A stretch of 64,000 bases of DNA from Noviherbaspirillum humi (GCF_900188095.1 NZ_FZOT01000009.1:105330-169329), one strand, 5' to 3'. Positions 1 to 9,656 are shown, counted from the stretch's first letter. Made by a program: numbers and translations. The notes: generated by a model not told the origin, from the letters alone.

Positions 1-1755
1 CGCCACGTCGGCAAGCGCAACCGCGCGCGAACCGGACCTGACCTGGCCATCGGCGAAGGTGGCTTCTTCGACACCGAACCCCGCCTGGCGCGCTACCGCC
101 TCGCGCAGTTTCATGCAAGCGGCGTACACGCCGGAGGTGGAGCTGTTGCCGCCCCACTGTCCGCCGGAGCCGCACGATACCGGGAAGCTTGAATCGCCCA
201 GGCGCACCGTCACCTTCTGCAGCGGCAAGCCCATCATCTCCGCCGCGGTCTGGGCGATGATGGTGTAGCTGCCGGTGCCGATATCGGTCATGTCGGTTTC
301 CACCATCAGATTGCCGCGGCCGTCCAGGCGCACCCGGGCCGCCGACTTGGTCACCAGGTTGTCGCGGAAGGCCGATGCCACCCCCATGCCGATGAGCCAT
401 TGCCCGTCGCGGACCTGTCCCGGCCTGGGATTGCGCTTGTCCCAGCCGAAGCGCTGGGCCCCGGTCTGCAGGCATTGCACCAGCTGCCGCTTGGAGAACG
501 GCGGATGCGGGTTCGGCTTTTTCTGTTCTTCCGGCTTCTTGGATTGCGGATCGTTGGACGACGACGGCTTGGATGGATAATCGGGCACGACCTGGGTATC
601 GTTCCGGATGCGGAATTCGACCGGGTCCATCCCCAGCTTCTCGGCCATTTCGTCGATCGCGATTTCCAGCACCGCCAGGCCGGGCGCCTCGTTGGGCGCG
701 CGCATCGCGTTGGCTTCCGGCAGGTCCAGCAGCGCGAGCCGGTTCGACGTCATGCGGTTGGCGCCGGCATACAGCGCACGGGTCTGGATCGCGCCCGCCT
801 CCAGGCCGCCGCCCTGAAGGTTGCCCGACCAGCTTTCATGGCCGATGGCGGTGATCTGTCCATCGCGGGTGGCGCCGATGCGCACGCGCTGGATGGTGGC
901 GGAGCGATGCACGGTGTTGTTGGGTATCAAGGCCCGCTGCAGCGCCACCTTCACCGGCCGGCGGGCGGCGCGCGCCGCCAGCGCCGCCATCAGCGCATCC
1001 GACCGCAGGAAGAGCTTGGCGCCGAAGCCGCCGCCGACATAGGGCGACATGACGCGCACCTTTTCCTTGGCAATGCCCAGCGTCTTGGCCAGGTCGCCCA
1101 CCGTCCAGGCGATCATCTGGTTGGAGGTCCACACGGTGAGCCGGTCGCCGTCCCACGCGGCCACCGACGCATGCGGCTCCATCATGGAGTGCGACTCGTG
1201 GGCCGTTGAATAGGTGGCATCCAGTTGCACCGGCGCGGAGGCGAGCGCGCCCGTGAAATTGCCGATCGAGGTGGCGCCCGGCGCGTTGAAGCTGTCCGCC
1301 GCGACCGACTTGTCCTTGCTCGCCGCCAGGTCGTAAGTCCCCTTGGATCGGGCGTATTCCACCCGCATCAGGGCGGCGGCGGCGCGCGCCTGTTCGAACG
1401 TCTCGGCAACCACCACGGCGATCGCCTGGTGGTAGTGCTGGATGTCCGGCCCGCCCAGCAGGCGCGCGACGTTGAGGCTTCCCTTGCCCAGCTTGCCGGC
1501 ATTCTGGGCGGTGACGATGGTGATCACGCCCGGCGCCGCCTTGGCGGCGGACAGATCCATCGAGACGATGCGGCCTTTCGCGATCGCGGAACCGACGACA
1601 TAGCCGTACGCCTGGTTCGCGACCACATCGAAGCGGTCATAGGCGTACGGCGCGGTACCGGTGGTCTTCAACCGGCCGTCGATGCGGTCCACGGGTTGAC
1701 CGACCACCTTGAGCTGGTCGATCGGGTTGGTGGTGGCGGGCGTGTCGAATTTCAT
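1..1755 (-). CDS. paoC: Molybdopterin-binding subunit of PaoABC-like aldehyde oxidoreductase (partial)
   Basis: Large catalytic subunit of a xanthine dehydrogenase family enzyme. In PaoC-type proteins it binds the molybdenum cofactor and oxidises aldehydes in the periplasm. The first 585 codons are present; the C-terminal part lies beyond the left edge. The start is the ATG at 1755. The Moco-domain glycine motif GGGFGAK is visible in the middle, followed by a Pro/Lys-rich insertion (KPEEQKKPNPHPP). It is the last gene of a three-gene operon, 9 bp after the FAD subunit, in the E. coli order paoA-paoB-paoC. The family call is secure; the exact substrate is not readable. Confidence 0.88.
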   Translation of the reverse strand, partial: MKFDTPATTNPIDQLKVVGQPVDRIDGRLKTTGTAPYAYDRFDVVANQAYGYVVGSAIAKGRIVSMDLSAAKAAPGVITIVTAQNAGKLGKGSLNVARLLGGPDIQHYHQAIAVVVAETFEQARAAAALMRVEYARSKGTYDLAASKDKSVAADSFNAPGATSIGNFTGALASAPVQLDATYSTAHESHSMMEPHASVAAWDGDRLTVWTSNQMIAWTVGDLAKTLGIAKEKVRVMSPYVGGGFGAKLFLRSDALMAALAARAARRPVKVALQRALIPNNTVHRSATIQRVRIGATRDGQITAIGHESWSGNLQGGGLEAGAIQTRALYAGANRMTSNRLALLDLPEANAMRAPNEAPGLAVLEIAIDEMAEKLGMDPVEFRIRNDTQVVPDYPSKPSSSNDPQSKKPEEQKKPNPHPPFSKRQLVQCLQTGAQRFGWDKRNPRPGQVRDGQWLIGMGVASAFRDNLVTKSAARVRLDGRGNLMVETDMTDIGTGSYTIIAQTAAEMMGLPLQKVTVRLGDSSFPVSCGSGGQWGGNSSTSGVYAACMKLREAVARQAGFGVEEATFADGQVRSGSRAVALADVA

Positions 1756-1764
1756 GGTGAACTC

Positions 1765-2700
1765 CTAAAGGACGGAGGCAAGCGTGCGCTCGACCAGCGG
1801 CACCTTGAACGCGTTGTCGTCCGTGGTGCGCGCATCGGCCAGGAGCGCGGCGGCCATCGCCTTGGCGCCCCTGGGCAGGTTGGGCTCGGCGCTTTCCATG
1901 CGCCAGGGCTTGTGGGCGACGCCGCCCAGCGCCACCCTGCCCGTGCCATCCGGCTGCAGGATGGCGGCCACCGACACCAGCGCAAAGGCGTAGGACGCCC
2001 GGTCGCGCACCTTGCGGTACACCTGCCTGCCGCCAACCGGCCTGAGGAGGGTCACCGCGGTGATCAGCTCGCCCGGTTCCAGCGCATTCTCGACATGCGG
2101 GGTATTGCCTGGCAGACGATGGAAATCCGCGATCGGAATGATGCGCGTGGCGCCATTCGGGCGCACCGTTTCGACCGCCGCGTCGAGCACCCGCATGGCC
2201 ACCGCCATGTCGCTCGGGTGGGTGGCAATGCAGGCGTTGCTGGCGCCGACAATCGCGTGATGCCGGCTGTATCCGCCGATCGCGCCGCAGCCGCTGCCGG
2301 GCTGGCGCTTGTTGCAGGGCTGGTTGGTATCGTAGAAGTAGGGACAGCGGGTACGCTGCAGCAGGTTGCCGGCGGTCGTGGCCTGGTTGCGCAGCTGCCC
2401 GGATGCCCCGGCAAGCAGCGCGCGGGACAGCACGGCATAGTCCCGCCGCACGCGCTCGTTGGCGGCAAGGTCGGTATTGCGCACCAGCGCGCCGATGCGC
2501 AATCCGCCGTCCGCCGTCGGCTCGATGCGGTCGAGCGCCAGGTCATTGATGTCGATGAGATGCGCCGGCGTCTCGATCTGCAGCTTCATCAGGTCCAGCA
2601 GGTTGGTGCCGCCCGCGATGAACCGCGCGCCGGTGGAGCGGGCCGCGGCCGCGGCGGCTTCGGCGGGCGACGTCGCCCTTTCGTAGGTGAACGGCTTCAT
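1765..2700 (-). CDS. paoB: FAD-binding subunit of PaoABC-like aldehyde oxidoreductase
   Basis: Medium subunit (311 aa) that passes electrons between the iron-sulfur subunit and FAD. The FAD-binding element [13 protein letters not shown] lies near residue 28 and [11 protein letters not shown] further on. A cysteine-rich insert (RCPYFYD, then [12 protein letters not shown]) matches the extra 4Fe-4S cluster loop known from PaoB. A longer upstream frame is open, but the ATG at 2700 overlaps the stop of the preceding gene by 4 bp, implying translational coupling, and gives the normal family N-terminus MKPFTYERA. Confidence 0.9.
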   Translation of the reverse strand: MKPFTYERATSPAEAAAAAARSTGARFIAGGTNLLDLMKLQIETPAHLIDINDLALDRIEPTADGGLRIGALVRNTDLAANERVRRDYAVLSRALLAGASGQLRNQATTAGNLLQRTRCPYFYDTNQPCNKRQPGSGCGAIGGYSRHHAIVGASNACIATHPSDMAVAMRVLDAAVETVRPNGATRIIPIADFHRLPGNTPHVENALEPGELITAVTLLRPVGGRQVYRKVRDRASYAFALVSVAAILQPDGTGRVALGGVAHKPWRMESAEPNLPRGAKAMAAALLADARTTDDNAFKVPLVERTLASVL

Positions 2701-3347
2701 GACTTGACCCCGGCGACTTCGGCGATCGCGTCCTGGATGTTGGAATAGGCGCCGCAACGGCAGATGTTGCCGCTCATGCGCTCCCTGAATTCGATGACGC
2801 TCATCTCCGGCTGCCTGGCCAGGTCGGCGGTGACGTGGCTGGGGACGCCCGCCTTGACTTCCTCCAGCATGGCGACCGCCGAGCAGATCTGGCCCGGCGT
2901 GCAGAAGCCGCATTGGTAACCGTCGTGCTTGATGAAGGCGGCCTGCATGGGATGCAGGTTGGCCGGCGTGCCCAGGCCCTCGATGGTGGTGATTTCATGA
3001 CCCTGCTGCATCACCGCCAAGGTCAGGCAGGAGGTGATGCGGCGGCCATCGACGATCACGGTACAGGCGCCGCACTGCCCCTGGTCGCAGCCTTTCTTGC
3101 TGCCGGTGAGATGCAGGCGTTCCCGCAGCGCATCGAGCAGCGTGGTGCGTGGATCGATCAGCATCTCATGATCCTTGCCGTTCACCCGCAGCCGGACGTG
3201 CACGCTGGCCGGCTGCGCTGTCCGGGCTGGCTGCGGCGCGGGCGCCGCCTGGACTTCGGGCAGGTGCTGGCCTGCTGCAACCGCGCCGCCGGCGGCCATC
3301 GCGGTTGCCTTGAGCAACGTCCGCCGTGACGGATCGAATTCGGGCAT
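2697..3347 (-). CDS. paoA: 2Fe-2S subunit of PaoABC-like aldehyde oxidoreductase, Tat-exported
   Basis: Small iron-sulfur subunit (216 aa). It opens with a twin-arginine signal (SRRTLLK, then an Ala-rich stretch), consistent with export of the whole folded complex. Two cluster motifs are seen: the plant-type ferredoxin motif [11 protein letters not shown] and the C-terminal CGFCTPGQI with GNICRCGAY. The start at 3347 is chosen because AGGAG sits 7 nt upstream; an in-frame start at 3368 lacks this. First gene of the three-gene operon. The aldehyde substrate is unknown. Confidence 0.9.
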   Translation of the reverse strand: MPEFDPSRRTLLKATAMAAGGAVAAGQHLPEVQAAPAPQPARTAQPASVHVRLRVNGKDHEMLIDPRTTLLDALRERLHLTGSKKGCDQGQCGACTVIVDGRRITSCLTLAVMQQGHEITTIEGLGTPANLHPMQAAFIKHDGYQCGFCTPGQICSAVAMLEEVKAGVPSHVTADLARQPEMSVIEFRERMSGNICRCGAYSNIQDAIAEVAGVKS

Positions 3348-3534
3348 GATGCGCTCCTGAGTTCTCACAATGAAAGAAGGGCGGGCCGTTGACCGCAGCC
3401 ACCGCTCTGTTGGTGCAATTGATAACGATCGCTAATCGGATTAGCCTCGTAGGTATTGGTTCCTGCTCGTCAATGCGGTTCTTGGACAAGGATCCGGCAA
3501 GCCTTGCCAATCACACTCGTCGGCTGACAGGAAA

Positions 3535-4755
3535 TCAGGCGGTGTGCGTCCGCTCGATCCGCGCGGTCAGAAAAGCCAGAATCGCGGCAACGAGAAGCAA
3601 GGCTGCGCTCGCTGCAAACGTGGCGCGATAGCCGCTGCCATCGAACAGCACGCCGCCGAGGGTCGAGCCCAGCGCGATGGAGAGCTGGACTGCGGCCACC
3701 ATCAGGCCGCCGCCGGCTTCCGCATCGCGTGGCAAGGATTTCGTCAGCCATGCCCACCATCCGACCGGGGCGGCCGTCGCCACCAGCCCCCACAAGCCCA
3801 GCAGCGCGAAGGCAGCGGGCATCCATGCGCCGAAGGCGATCAGGGCCAGGGCGATGGCAGCCATGATGAGCGGGATGATGATCAGCGTCCGGTACACGCC
3901 CGATTTCAGGAATTTGCCGATAAGCACCGTGCCGGCAAAGCCGGTGACGCCGAGCGCAAGCAGGATGATCGAGAGCATGCGCACGTCCACGCCGGTGACG
4001 GTCTCCAGGAAGGGCCGGACATAGGTGAACAGCATGAACTGCCCCATGAAGAAGACGCCGACCGCCAGCATGCCCAGTGCGACCAGCGGTCGTTTCAACA
4101 GGCCAAGGGCATTGGCGGAAGCTGCCGCGCGCGGCGTTGCCTTCATGGATGGCAGGCTGACCCATTGCCAGGCCATGGCGCCCAGCGCGAGCGGCACCAG
4201 GCAAAAAAATGCGCCGCGCCAGCCGATGATCCCGCCGAGATAGCTCCCCAGCGGGGCCGCCACCACGGTCGCCAGCGCGTTGCCGCCGTTGAAGATGGCC
4301 AGCGCCTTGGGCACGCTTCGGGGCGGCACCAGGCGCATGGCCGTTGCCGCCGACATCGACCAGAAGCCGCCGATCACCACGCCGATCAGTGCACGGCCGA
4401 TCATGTACTGCACATAACCGGAGGACAGGCCGACGATCAGCCCCGACACGCACATCAGCCCCGTCAACAGCAGCAGCAACGTCTTGCGGTTCATGGAACC
4501 GGCGATCGTCGCAATGGAAAGACTGGTCAGCACCGCGAACGCGCCGGATATGGCGATGCCATAGCCTGCCGAGCCTTCACTGACATGGAGGTCGGCGGCA
4601 AGCGGCGTCAGCAGGCTTACCGGCAGGAATTCCGAGGCAATCAGCGCGAAGACGCACAACGTCATCGAGAACACCCCGCTCCAGTAAGCTTGGCGATCCG
4701 CAGATCCATTGCGGGCGAGGGCGCTGCCCCGGGAATCAAGAACTTGGTCGGTCAT
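3535..4755 (-). CDS. nepI: MFS efflux transporter, NepI-like
   Basis: Major facilitator protein of 406 aa with about 12 hydrophobic segments. It strongly recalls the purine ribonucleoside efflux pump NepI: EFLPVSLLTPLA in the first helix, a GGFWSMSAATAMRLVPPRSV stretch after helix 4, and APLGSYLGGIIGWR. The start at 4755 (MTDQVLD) gives the normal family length; the frame is open further upstream to 4833. It is divergently arranged with a LysR gene across about 110 bp, so that regulator probably controls it. The transported compound is inferred from resemblance only. Confidence 0.75.
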   Translation of the reverse strand: MTDQVLDSRGSALARNGSADRQAYWSGVFSMTLCVFALIASEFLPVSLLTPLAADLHVSEGSAGYGIAISGAFAVLTSLSIATIAGSMNRKTLLLLLTGLMCVSGLIVGLSSGYVQYMIGRALIGVVIGGFWSMSAATAMRLVPPRSVPKALAIFNGGNALATVVAAPLGSYLGGIIGWRGAFFCLVPLALGAMAWQWVSLPSMKATPRAAASANALGLLKRPLVALGMLAVGVFFMGQFMLFTYVRPFLETVTGVDVRMLSIILLALGVTGFAGTVLIGKFLKSGVYRTLIIIPLIMAAIALALIAFGAWMPAAFALLGLWGLVATAAPVGWWAWLTKSLPRDAEAGGGLMVAAVQLSIALGSTLGGVLFDGSGYRATFAASAALLLVAAILAFLTARIERTHTA

Positions 4756-4829
4756 GAAAGTCTGCCTTTGCCAGATGTCGTTTCCATGACCCGAATTCTC
4801 CCCTGACCGTACAAGCGCGATAAGCCGGT

Positions 4830-4848
4830 ACAATCTTGATGGGATTGT
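4830..4848. promoter_or_regulatory. Inverted repeat in the nepI-lysR intergenic region
   Basis: ACAATC and GATTGT form 6-bp arms around a 7-base spacer, 15 bases before the LysR start codon and within the divergent promoter region. The position suits autoregulatory binding by a LysR-type protein, but it is not a classical T-N11-A site. Function is inferred. Confidence 0.4.
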
Positions 4849-4863
4849 GAAAAAAATTCAGCA

Positions 4864-5757
4864 ATGGCACAGGCAAAGATAAACGATCTGCAAGCTTTCC
4901 TGGCGGTGGCGCAGGATCAAAGCTTCACCAAGGCTGCGGCCAGGCTGGACATCACACCGTCGGCCTTGAGCCATACCATTCGGGCACTCGAGGAAAGGCT
5001 GGGCGTGCGCCTGCTGGCACGCACGACGAGAAACGTGGCGCCGACGGAGGCAGGGGAAAGGCTGATGCGCTCCATCGCTCCGCTTTTCGATCAGATCGCC
5101 GCAGAGCTCGAGGCGCTTGGCGAATTGCGCGACAAACCCGCCGGCACGATCCGCATCACCTGCACGGACGATGCCATCGAGCTGTATTTGCGCCCGGTGC
5201 TGGCGCAGTTCCTCAAAAGCTATCCGGACATCATCCTGGAGCTGTTCGTCGACTATGGATTCACCAATATCGTCGAGGAGCGCTTCGACGCCGGCATACG
5301 GCTAGGCGAAGCGATCAGCAAAGACATGATCGCGGTGCGCATCAGCCCCGATTGGCGCCTGGCGGTGGTGGGATCGCCCGCCTGCTTCGAACGCTACCCT
5401 CAACCGTCAACGCCCTACGAGCTGACCAACTACCCTTGCATCAACATCCGGCACCGGCCGTCCGGCGCCATCTACGCCTGGGAATTCGAGAAGGATGGCA
5501 AGGCATTCACCGTCAAGGGCGAAGGGCAACTCGTCTTCAACAGCATCGTGCACGTACTCAATGCCGCCCTGGATGGCATCGGACTCGCCTATGTCCCGGA
5601 AGCGCTGGCCGCGCCGTATTTGGCCGATGGCCGTCTCAAGGAAGTCCTGGCTGACTGGTGTCCGTATTTCGAGGGCTTCCACCTGTACTATCCGCACCGG
5701 CGCCAGGCTTCACCGGCTTTTTCCGCGTTCGTCGACGCGGTGAGGTATCAAGGCTAG
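4864..5757 (+). CDS. LysR-family transcriptional regulator
   Basis: 297 aa, the usual LysR length. The N-terminal winged helix-turn-helix (about residues 5-62) contains SFTKAAARLDITPSALSHTI and LEERLGVRLLARTTR. The rest is a two-lobed effector-binding domain. It has the sub-type features of the large group next to transporter genes (IRITCTDDAIE, DAGIRLGE). Divergent from the NepI-like transporter, its likely target. The Shine-Dalgarno is weak. The effector is unknown. Confidence 0.9.
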   Translation: MAQAKINDLQAFLAVAQDQSFTKAAARLDITPSALSHTIRALEERLGVRLLARTTRNVAPTEAGERLMRSIAPLFDQIAAELEALGELRDKPAGTIRITCTDDAIELYLRPVLAQFLKSYPDIILELFVDYGFTNIVEERFDAGIRLGEAISKDMIAVRISPDWRLAVVGSPACFERYPQPSTPYELTNYPCINIRHRPSGAIYAWEFEKDGKAFTVKGEGQLVFNSIVHVLNAALDGIGLAYVPEALAAPYLADGRLKEVLADWCPYFEGFHLYYPHRRQASPAFSAFVDAVRYQG

Positions 5758-5799
5758 CGGCGAGTCTGCTTGCAAGCTGCGCGTCGGGCCGCGCGGCGC

Positions 5800-5838
5800 A
5801 AAAAGCGGCCGGCGAAGGTTTTTCGAACGGCCGCTTTG
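5800..5838 (-). terminator. Rho-independent terminator of the Bug/dehydrogenase operon
   Basis: A 10-bp stem, AAAGCGGCCG pairing with CGGCCGCTTT, is followed on the minus strand by a T run. It lies just past the Bug gene ending at 5880 and can also stop reads from the LysR gene ending at 5757. Confidence 0.65.
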
Positions 5839-5879
5839 GTTGAACCGAGGCCGTCACTTGGCGGCGCATCTGACTGACG

Positions 5880-6842
5880 CTACTGCTTTTCGATTGCGGC
5901 GTTCTTGGAAACCGCTTCCCAGCGAGCCGTTTCTTCCCTGATCAGAGCAGCAAAAGCCTTCGGTTCATTGCCGCCCGGCTCCGCGCTCAGCGAGGCGAGA
6001 AACTCCTTGAAATCGGGCGCCTGCAGCACCTTGGTCATTTCCGCATATAGCTTCTGGACGATCGGTTCGGGTGTGCCGGCCGGTGCCGCCAAGCCGTTCC
6101 AGTTCACGACCGAAAAGTCCTTGAGGCCGGCCTCACCGAAGGTTGGCACCGATGGGAGGGCAGACAGCCGCTTGCTCCCGCTGACAGCGAGCGCGCGGAT
6201 CTTGCCGGCCTTGATCTGGGCGCCTGCCGAAGGCGTCGAAACCAGCAGCGCATCGATCTGGTTCGACATCAGCCCGGTCATGGCATCGCCGGCGCCCTTG
6301 TAGGGAATGTGGGTCAGCTTCACGTTTGCCGCGAGCGCGAATGCTTCGCCAGCGAAATGCGGCGCACTGCCGGCGCCGCCGCTGCCGTAGGTCAGCTTTC
6401 CGGGATTGGCGCGCGCCTGGCCCAGCAGCGTCCCGAGATCCTTGAACTGCGACTCGGCGTTCACCGCGAGTACGACGGGGGCGAACATGCTGACCGTGAT
6501 CGGAGTGAATGCCTTGGCATGGTCCCACGGCAGCGATTTGAAGACATACGGCAGGACGGAATACGTATTGTCGATGGCCAGCAGGGTGTAGCCATCCGGC
6601 GCCGACCGCGCCACCGACTGCGTGCCGATCAGCCCGGTACCGCCGGGCTTGTTCTCGACGTAGAAAGTTTGTCCGGTTTGCTCCGACAGCTTCTGGGCAA
6701 CCTTGCGGGCGACCACATCCACCGCGCCGCCCGGCGCATAAGGCACGACGATGCGAACCGGCTTTTCGGGATAACCGGCGGCGAAAGCGGCGGTCGCGCT
6801 CGACAAGAGGACTGCCAGCGCCGCAATTTTCCGAATTGACAT
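5880..6842 (-). CDS. Bug-family (TctC-like) periplasmic solute receptor
   Basis: 320 aa binding protein of the tripartite tricarboxylate transport family, which captures carboxylates in the periplasm. A signal peptide (MSIRKIAALAVLLSS, AFA cleavage region) precedes the hallmark YPEKPVRIVVPYAPGGAVD, and the family block HIPYKGAGDAMTGLM is present. The ATG at 6842 is preferred because GGAG lies 6 nt upstream; alternative starts are 6848 (ATG) and 6854 (TTG). Last gene of a minus-strand catabolic operon, after a hairpin. No membrane subunits are nearby, as is common for Bug proteins. Confidence 0.88.
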   Translation of the reverse strand: MSIRKIAALAVLLSSATAAFAAGYPEKPVRIVVPYAPGGAVDVVARKVAQKLSEQTGQTFYVENKPGGTGLIGTQSVARSAPDGYTLLAIDNTYSVLPYVFKSLPWDHAKAFTPITVSMFAPVVLAVNAESQFKDLGTLLGQARANPGKLTYGSGGAGSAPHFAGEAFALAANVKLTHIPYKGAGDAMTGLMSNQIDALLVSTPSAGAQIKAGKIRALAVSGSKRLSALPSVPTFGEAGLKDFSVVNWNGLAAPAGTPEPIVQKLYAEMTKVLQAPDFKEFLASLSAEPGGNEPKAFAALIREETARWEAVSKNAAIEKQ

Positions 6843-6926
6843 TTTCATCTCCAATAGATCCTCGATCGAGGTCTTACTGCGTCTTTTACGCCCTGCCCGG
6901 CGCTGTTTTGAAACAGGTGGCGGCAG

Positions 6927-6957
6927 CCCGGCCCTCTCTTGTAAAGGGAGCGCCGGG
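6927..6957 (-). terminator. Hairpin between dehydrogenase and downstream Bug gene
   Basis: CCCGGC pairs with GCCGGG and CTC with GAG around a loop. It sits just after the dehydrogenase stop and has no clear T run, so it may be an attenuator or an mRNA-stabilising hairpin that uncouples expression of the last receptor gene. Confidence 0.4.
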
Positions 6958-6968
6958 TCGAGTCTAGG

Positions 6969-7913
6969 CTAGGCGCCGGCCGGCACCTCGGCAAGCACGG
7001 CCAGGATATTGGCCGCCGCTCCAGTGCCCATACCGATATAGGCGTCGCCGGTAACGCCGCCGATATGCGGCGATAGCACGATGTTGTCGACGTCGCTAAA
7101 GTGATGAGAACCGATCAGCGGCTCGCTGGCGAAGCTGTCCAGGCCAGCGGAGTGCAGTCTACCGGACTTGACGGCTTCGATGACCGCCGCTTCATCCACC
7201 AGGCCACCGCGAGCGGTGTTCACGAGAATGGCGCCGGCCCGCATTTTCGCGATCGAGTCGCGATTGATCATCTGCTTGTTGTCTTCCGTCAGCGGGCAAT
7301 GCAGCGAAACCACATCGGACTGGGCGTAGAGCGTATCCAGGTCGCACAACGTGACATTCGGATACTCCTTGCGCGCGAACGGATCGTAAGCCAGCACATT
7401 CATGCCCAGCGTCACGGCGACGTCAGCGACGCGCTGACCAATGGCGCCGAAGCCGACCAAGCCAAGCGTACGGCCTTTCAACTCAATGCTCTTGTGGGTC
7501 GCCTTGTCCCAATGCCCGTCATGCATGCGCGCATTCAGCTGGACGACGCTCTTGGCGCAGGCCATGATCAGTGCCCAGGTATGCTCGGCGACCGCCGGCG
7601 CGTTCGCGCCCACAGCGGCCTTGACCGCAATGCCACGCTCGGCGGCGGCCTTGCCGTCGATCGTGTCGACACCGGTGCCGTGCTTGGAAATCACGCGCAG
7701 GCGTCGGGAGGCATCCATGACCTCGGCCGGAATTTTGCCGTACCGGACGATGATGCCGACCGGCTGGTGCTCGGCACACAATGCGACCAGCGCAGCCGTG
7801 TCGGGCGCCTTGCCGGCGTACACGATCTCAAAATCCTTTAGCATGGCGACTGCTTGCGGCGCCAAGTCGGCGCCAGTGACCAGGATGGTCTGCTTCTCGG
7901 CAACGGAGGTCAC
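6969..7913 (-). CDS. D-isomer-specific 2-hydroxyacid dehydrogenase
   Basis: 314 aa NAD-dependent dehydrogenase of the phosphoglycerate-dehydrogenase-like family, which interconverts 2-keto and 2-hydroxy acids. The Rossmann signature GLVGFGAIGQRVAD is near residue 150. The catalytic Arg is in NTARGGLVDE, Glu in ASEPL, and the His in SPHIGG. Its start overlaps the stop of the RraA-like gene by 4 bp (ATGA), so the two are coupled. The neighbourhood suggests a sugar-acid or keto-acid pathway rather than serine synthesis. Confidence 0.88.
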   Translation of the reverse strand: MTSVAEKQTILVTGADLAPQAVAMLKDFEIVYAGKAPDTAALVALCAEHQPVGIIVRYGKIPAEVMDASRRLRVISKHGTGVDTIDGKAAAERGIAVKAAVGANAPAVAEHTWALIMACAKSVVQLNARMHDGHWDKATHKSIELKGRTLGLVGFGAIGQRVADVAVTLGMNVLAYDPFARKEYPNVTLCDLDTLYAQSDVVSLHCPLTEDNKQMINRDSIAKMRAGAILVNTARGGLVDEAAVIEAVKSGRLHSAGLDSFASEPLIGSHHFSDVDNIVLSPHIGGVTGDAYIGMGTGAAANILAVLAEVPAGA

Positions 7914-8608
7914 AGCGACTCCCCTTCTTTCAGCACGCCTGCGGCGCGCAGCGCACCGTCAAGCCAGGTCGGGCGCAGCTGCTTGCCGAGGCGGATGCCT
8001 TCAATGCGCTTGGCCTCGTCCGCGACTTTCTTTTCGGCCAAGGGCAGCAGCGACGCCGCCTTTTCCCGCTCCACGACCACCACGCCGTCGGCATCGCCAA
8101 CGACGAGGTCGCCCGGCTTCACCGTGACCCCACCCACCGAGACCGGCCAGTTTACGCGGCCCGGCACGAACTTGGTCGGGCCGTTCGGATTGGTGCCGGC
8201 GGAGAACACGGGGAAGCCGAGTTCCTGCAGTTCGAGCACGTCTCGCACCGCGGCATCGACGACGATGCCGCCGAGCTGCATGGCCTTGCATTGATTGACC
8301 ATGATCGCGCCCATCAAGGCGCAAGTCTGGTCGCCCTTGCCGTCGATGACCAACACGTCGCCCGGCTTGGCGATCGCCATCGCGGCGTGGATCATCAGGT
8401 TGTCGCCAGGACGAACTTCAACGGTCAGCGCTGGACCGGCCAGCTTCATGCTCTGGGCCACGGCCTTGACGCGGCCATGTACGGTGCCGCGGCGGCCGGC
8501 GACGTCTGCCAGGATCGCGGCCTGGAAGGTGGCTGCTTTTTCGACGATCTCTGGCGACACGCGCTCGAAGTCGCGCTGCAGGTCGGGTGCGGAAGTGGAG
8601 TTTTCCAT
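7910..8608 (-). CDS. RraA-like / 4-hydroxy-4-methyl-2-oxoglutarate aldolase family protein
   Basis: 232 aa member of the RraA/HMG-CHA aldolase fold. These enzymes use a divalent metal to split 4-hydroxy-4-methyl-2-oxoglutarate or similar keto acids into pyruvate plus another acid; some members lack activity. The motif GGIVVDAAVRDV holds the R-D pair of the active site, and KPGDLVVGDADGVVVV is the conserved C-terminal block. Between a Bug receptor and a 2-hydroxyacid dehydrogenase it most likely acts in carboxylate catabolism, not in RNase E control. Confidence 0.82.
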   Translation of the reverse strand: MENSTSAPDLQRDFERVSPEIVEKAATFQAAILADVAGRRGTVHGRVKAVAQSMKLAGPALTVEVRPGDNLMIHAAMAIAKPGDVLVIDGKGDQTCALMGAIMVNQCKAMQLGGIVVDAAVRDVLELQELGFPVFSAGTNPNGPTKFVPGRVNWPVSVGGVTVKPGDLVVGDADGVVVVEREKAASLLPLAEKKVADEAKRIEGIRLGKQLRPTWLDGALRAAGVLKEGESL

Positions 8609-8684
8609 GATGGCTATCTATGTGAGTTGGAGAGTGTGTATGGAATGCGCCTGCTCGCCAGGCGCTTTGGTATGGCTGGGAGGA

Positions 8685-9656
8685 TCAATCGATCTTGGCG
8701 CCCGATTCCTTGACAACCACGCCCCAGCGTGCGATTTCGCTCTTGATGAGCGCGGCGAATTCCTCCGGGGTGCCGCCCAGGACTTCAGCGCCCTCGGCAG
8801 CAATCTTTTCGCGCACCTCGGGGGTCTTCAATGCCTTGTTGGTTTCGGCGTTCAGCTTCTGGATGATTGGCGCGGGCGTGCCGGCGGGAACAAGAAAGCC
8901 GAACCAGGTCGCTGCTTCAACGCCCTTGAAGCCGGCCTCCGCTACAGTGGGCACAGCCGGCAAGTCATGCACCCTCTTGGTAGAGGTGACGGCGATGGCG
9001 CGCAGCTTGCCACCCTTGATTTGCGCCAGCGCCGTGGGGATCGACGACATGTACAGGTCAATCTGATTGCCCACCAAATCGGTCATGGCCTGGTTGGCGC
9101 CCTTGTACGGGATGTGCTGCAGCTTGATGCCGGCGGCACGCTGCAGTAGTTCGCCGCTGAGATGCGCCACCGTACCATTGCCCGGCGAACCGAAGGTCAC
9201 CGCGCTCGGCTTGGCCTTGGCTGCAGCGACGATGTCGGCAATGGTCTTGAACGGCGAATTGGCAGATACCACCAGCACCAGGGGCGCTGAAGCGATGGTA
9301 GTGACCGGCGCCAAGTCCTTCAGCGGGTTGTACGGCAGCTTCGCGTAGAGCGTGGGATTGACCGCCAGATTGCTGGTTTGCCCCATCACGATGTTGTAGC
9401 CGTCGGCCGGGGCCTTGGCGACCACATCAACGCCGATGTTGCCCCCGGCGCCAGGGCGGTTCTCGACGACGACGGTCCAGCCGCTGCCCGACTGCAGCTT
9501 GTTGGCGACGACGCGGGCCAAGATATCGGTGCCGCCACCGGGAGGGAATGGAACGACGAGACGGATAGGCTTGGTGGGAAAGGTCTGCTGGGCGGTGGCT
9601 ACCGCTGCGGTAGCAGCAAATGCCAAGCCCAGAGACAGGCGCATGATGAACTTCAC
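8685..9656 (-). CDS. Bug-family periplasmic solute receptor
   Basis: 323 aa TctC/Bug receptor. A signal peptide (MRLSLGLAFAATAAVATA) precedes FPTKPIRLVVPFPPGGG, and HIPYKGANQAMTDLVG is present. The GTG at 9656 is preferred because AGGAGA sits 6 nt upstream; the ATG at 9644 has no well-spaced ribosome site. First gene of the minus-strand operon with the aldolase-like and dehydrogenase genes, divergent from a LysR gene across 314 bp. Substrate unknown, probably the acid degraded by the operon. Confidence 0.88.
   Translation of the reverse strand: MKFIMRLSLGLAFAATAAVATAQQTFPTKPIRLVVPFPPGGGTDILARVVANKLQSGSGWTVVVENRPGAGGNIGVDVVAKAPADGYNIVMGQTSNLAVNPTLYAKLPYNPLKDLAPVTTIASAPLVLVVSANSPFKTIADIVAAAKAKPSAVTFGSPGNGTVAHLSGELLQRAAGIKLQHIPYKGANQAMTDLVGNQIDLYMSSIPTALAQIKGGKLRAIAVTSTKRVHDLPAVPTVAEAGFKGVEAATWFGFLVPAGTPAPIIQKLNAETNKALKTPEVREKIAAEGAEVLGGTPEEFAALIKSEIARWGVVVKESGAKID

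Noticed and set aside
1225..2748. 507-codon plus-strand frame over the paoC/paoB genes
   Set aside because: GC-rich shadow of real minus-strand genes; composition Arg/Gly/His-rich with no family motif.
3544..4806. 420-codon plus-strand frame over the MFS transporter
   Set aside because: Shadow frame, hydrophilic and repetitive, opposite a clear membrane transporter.
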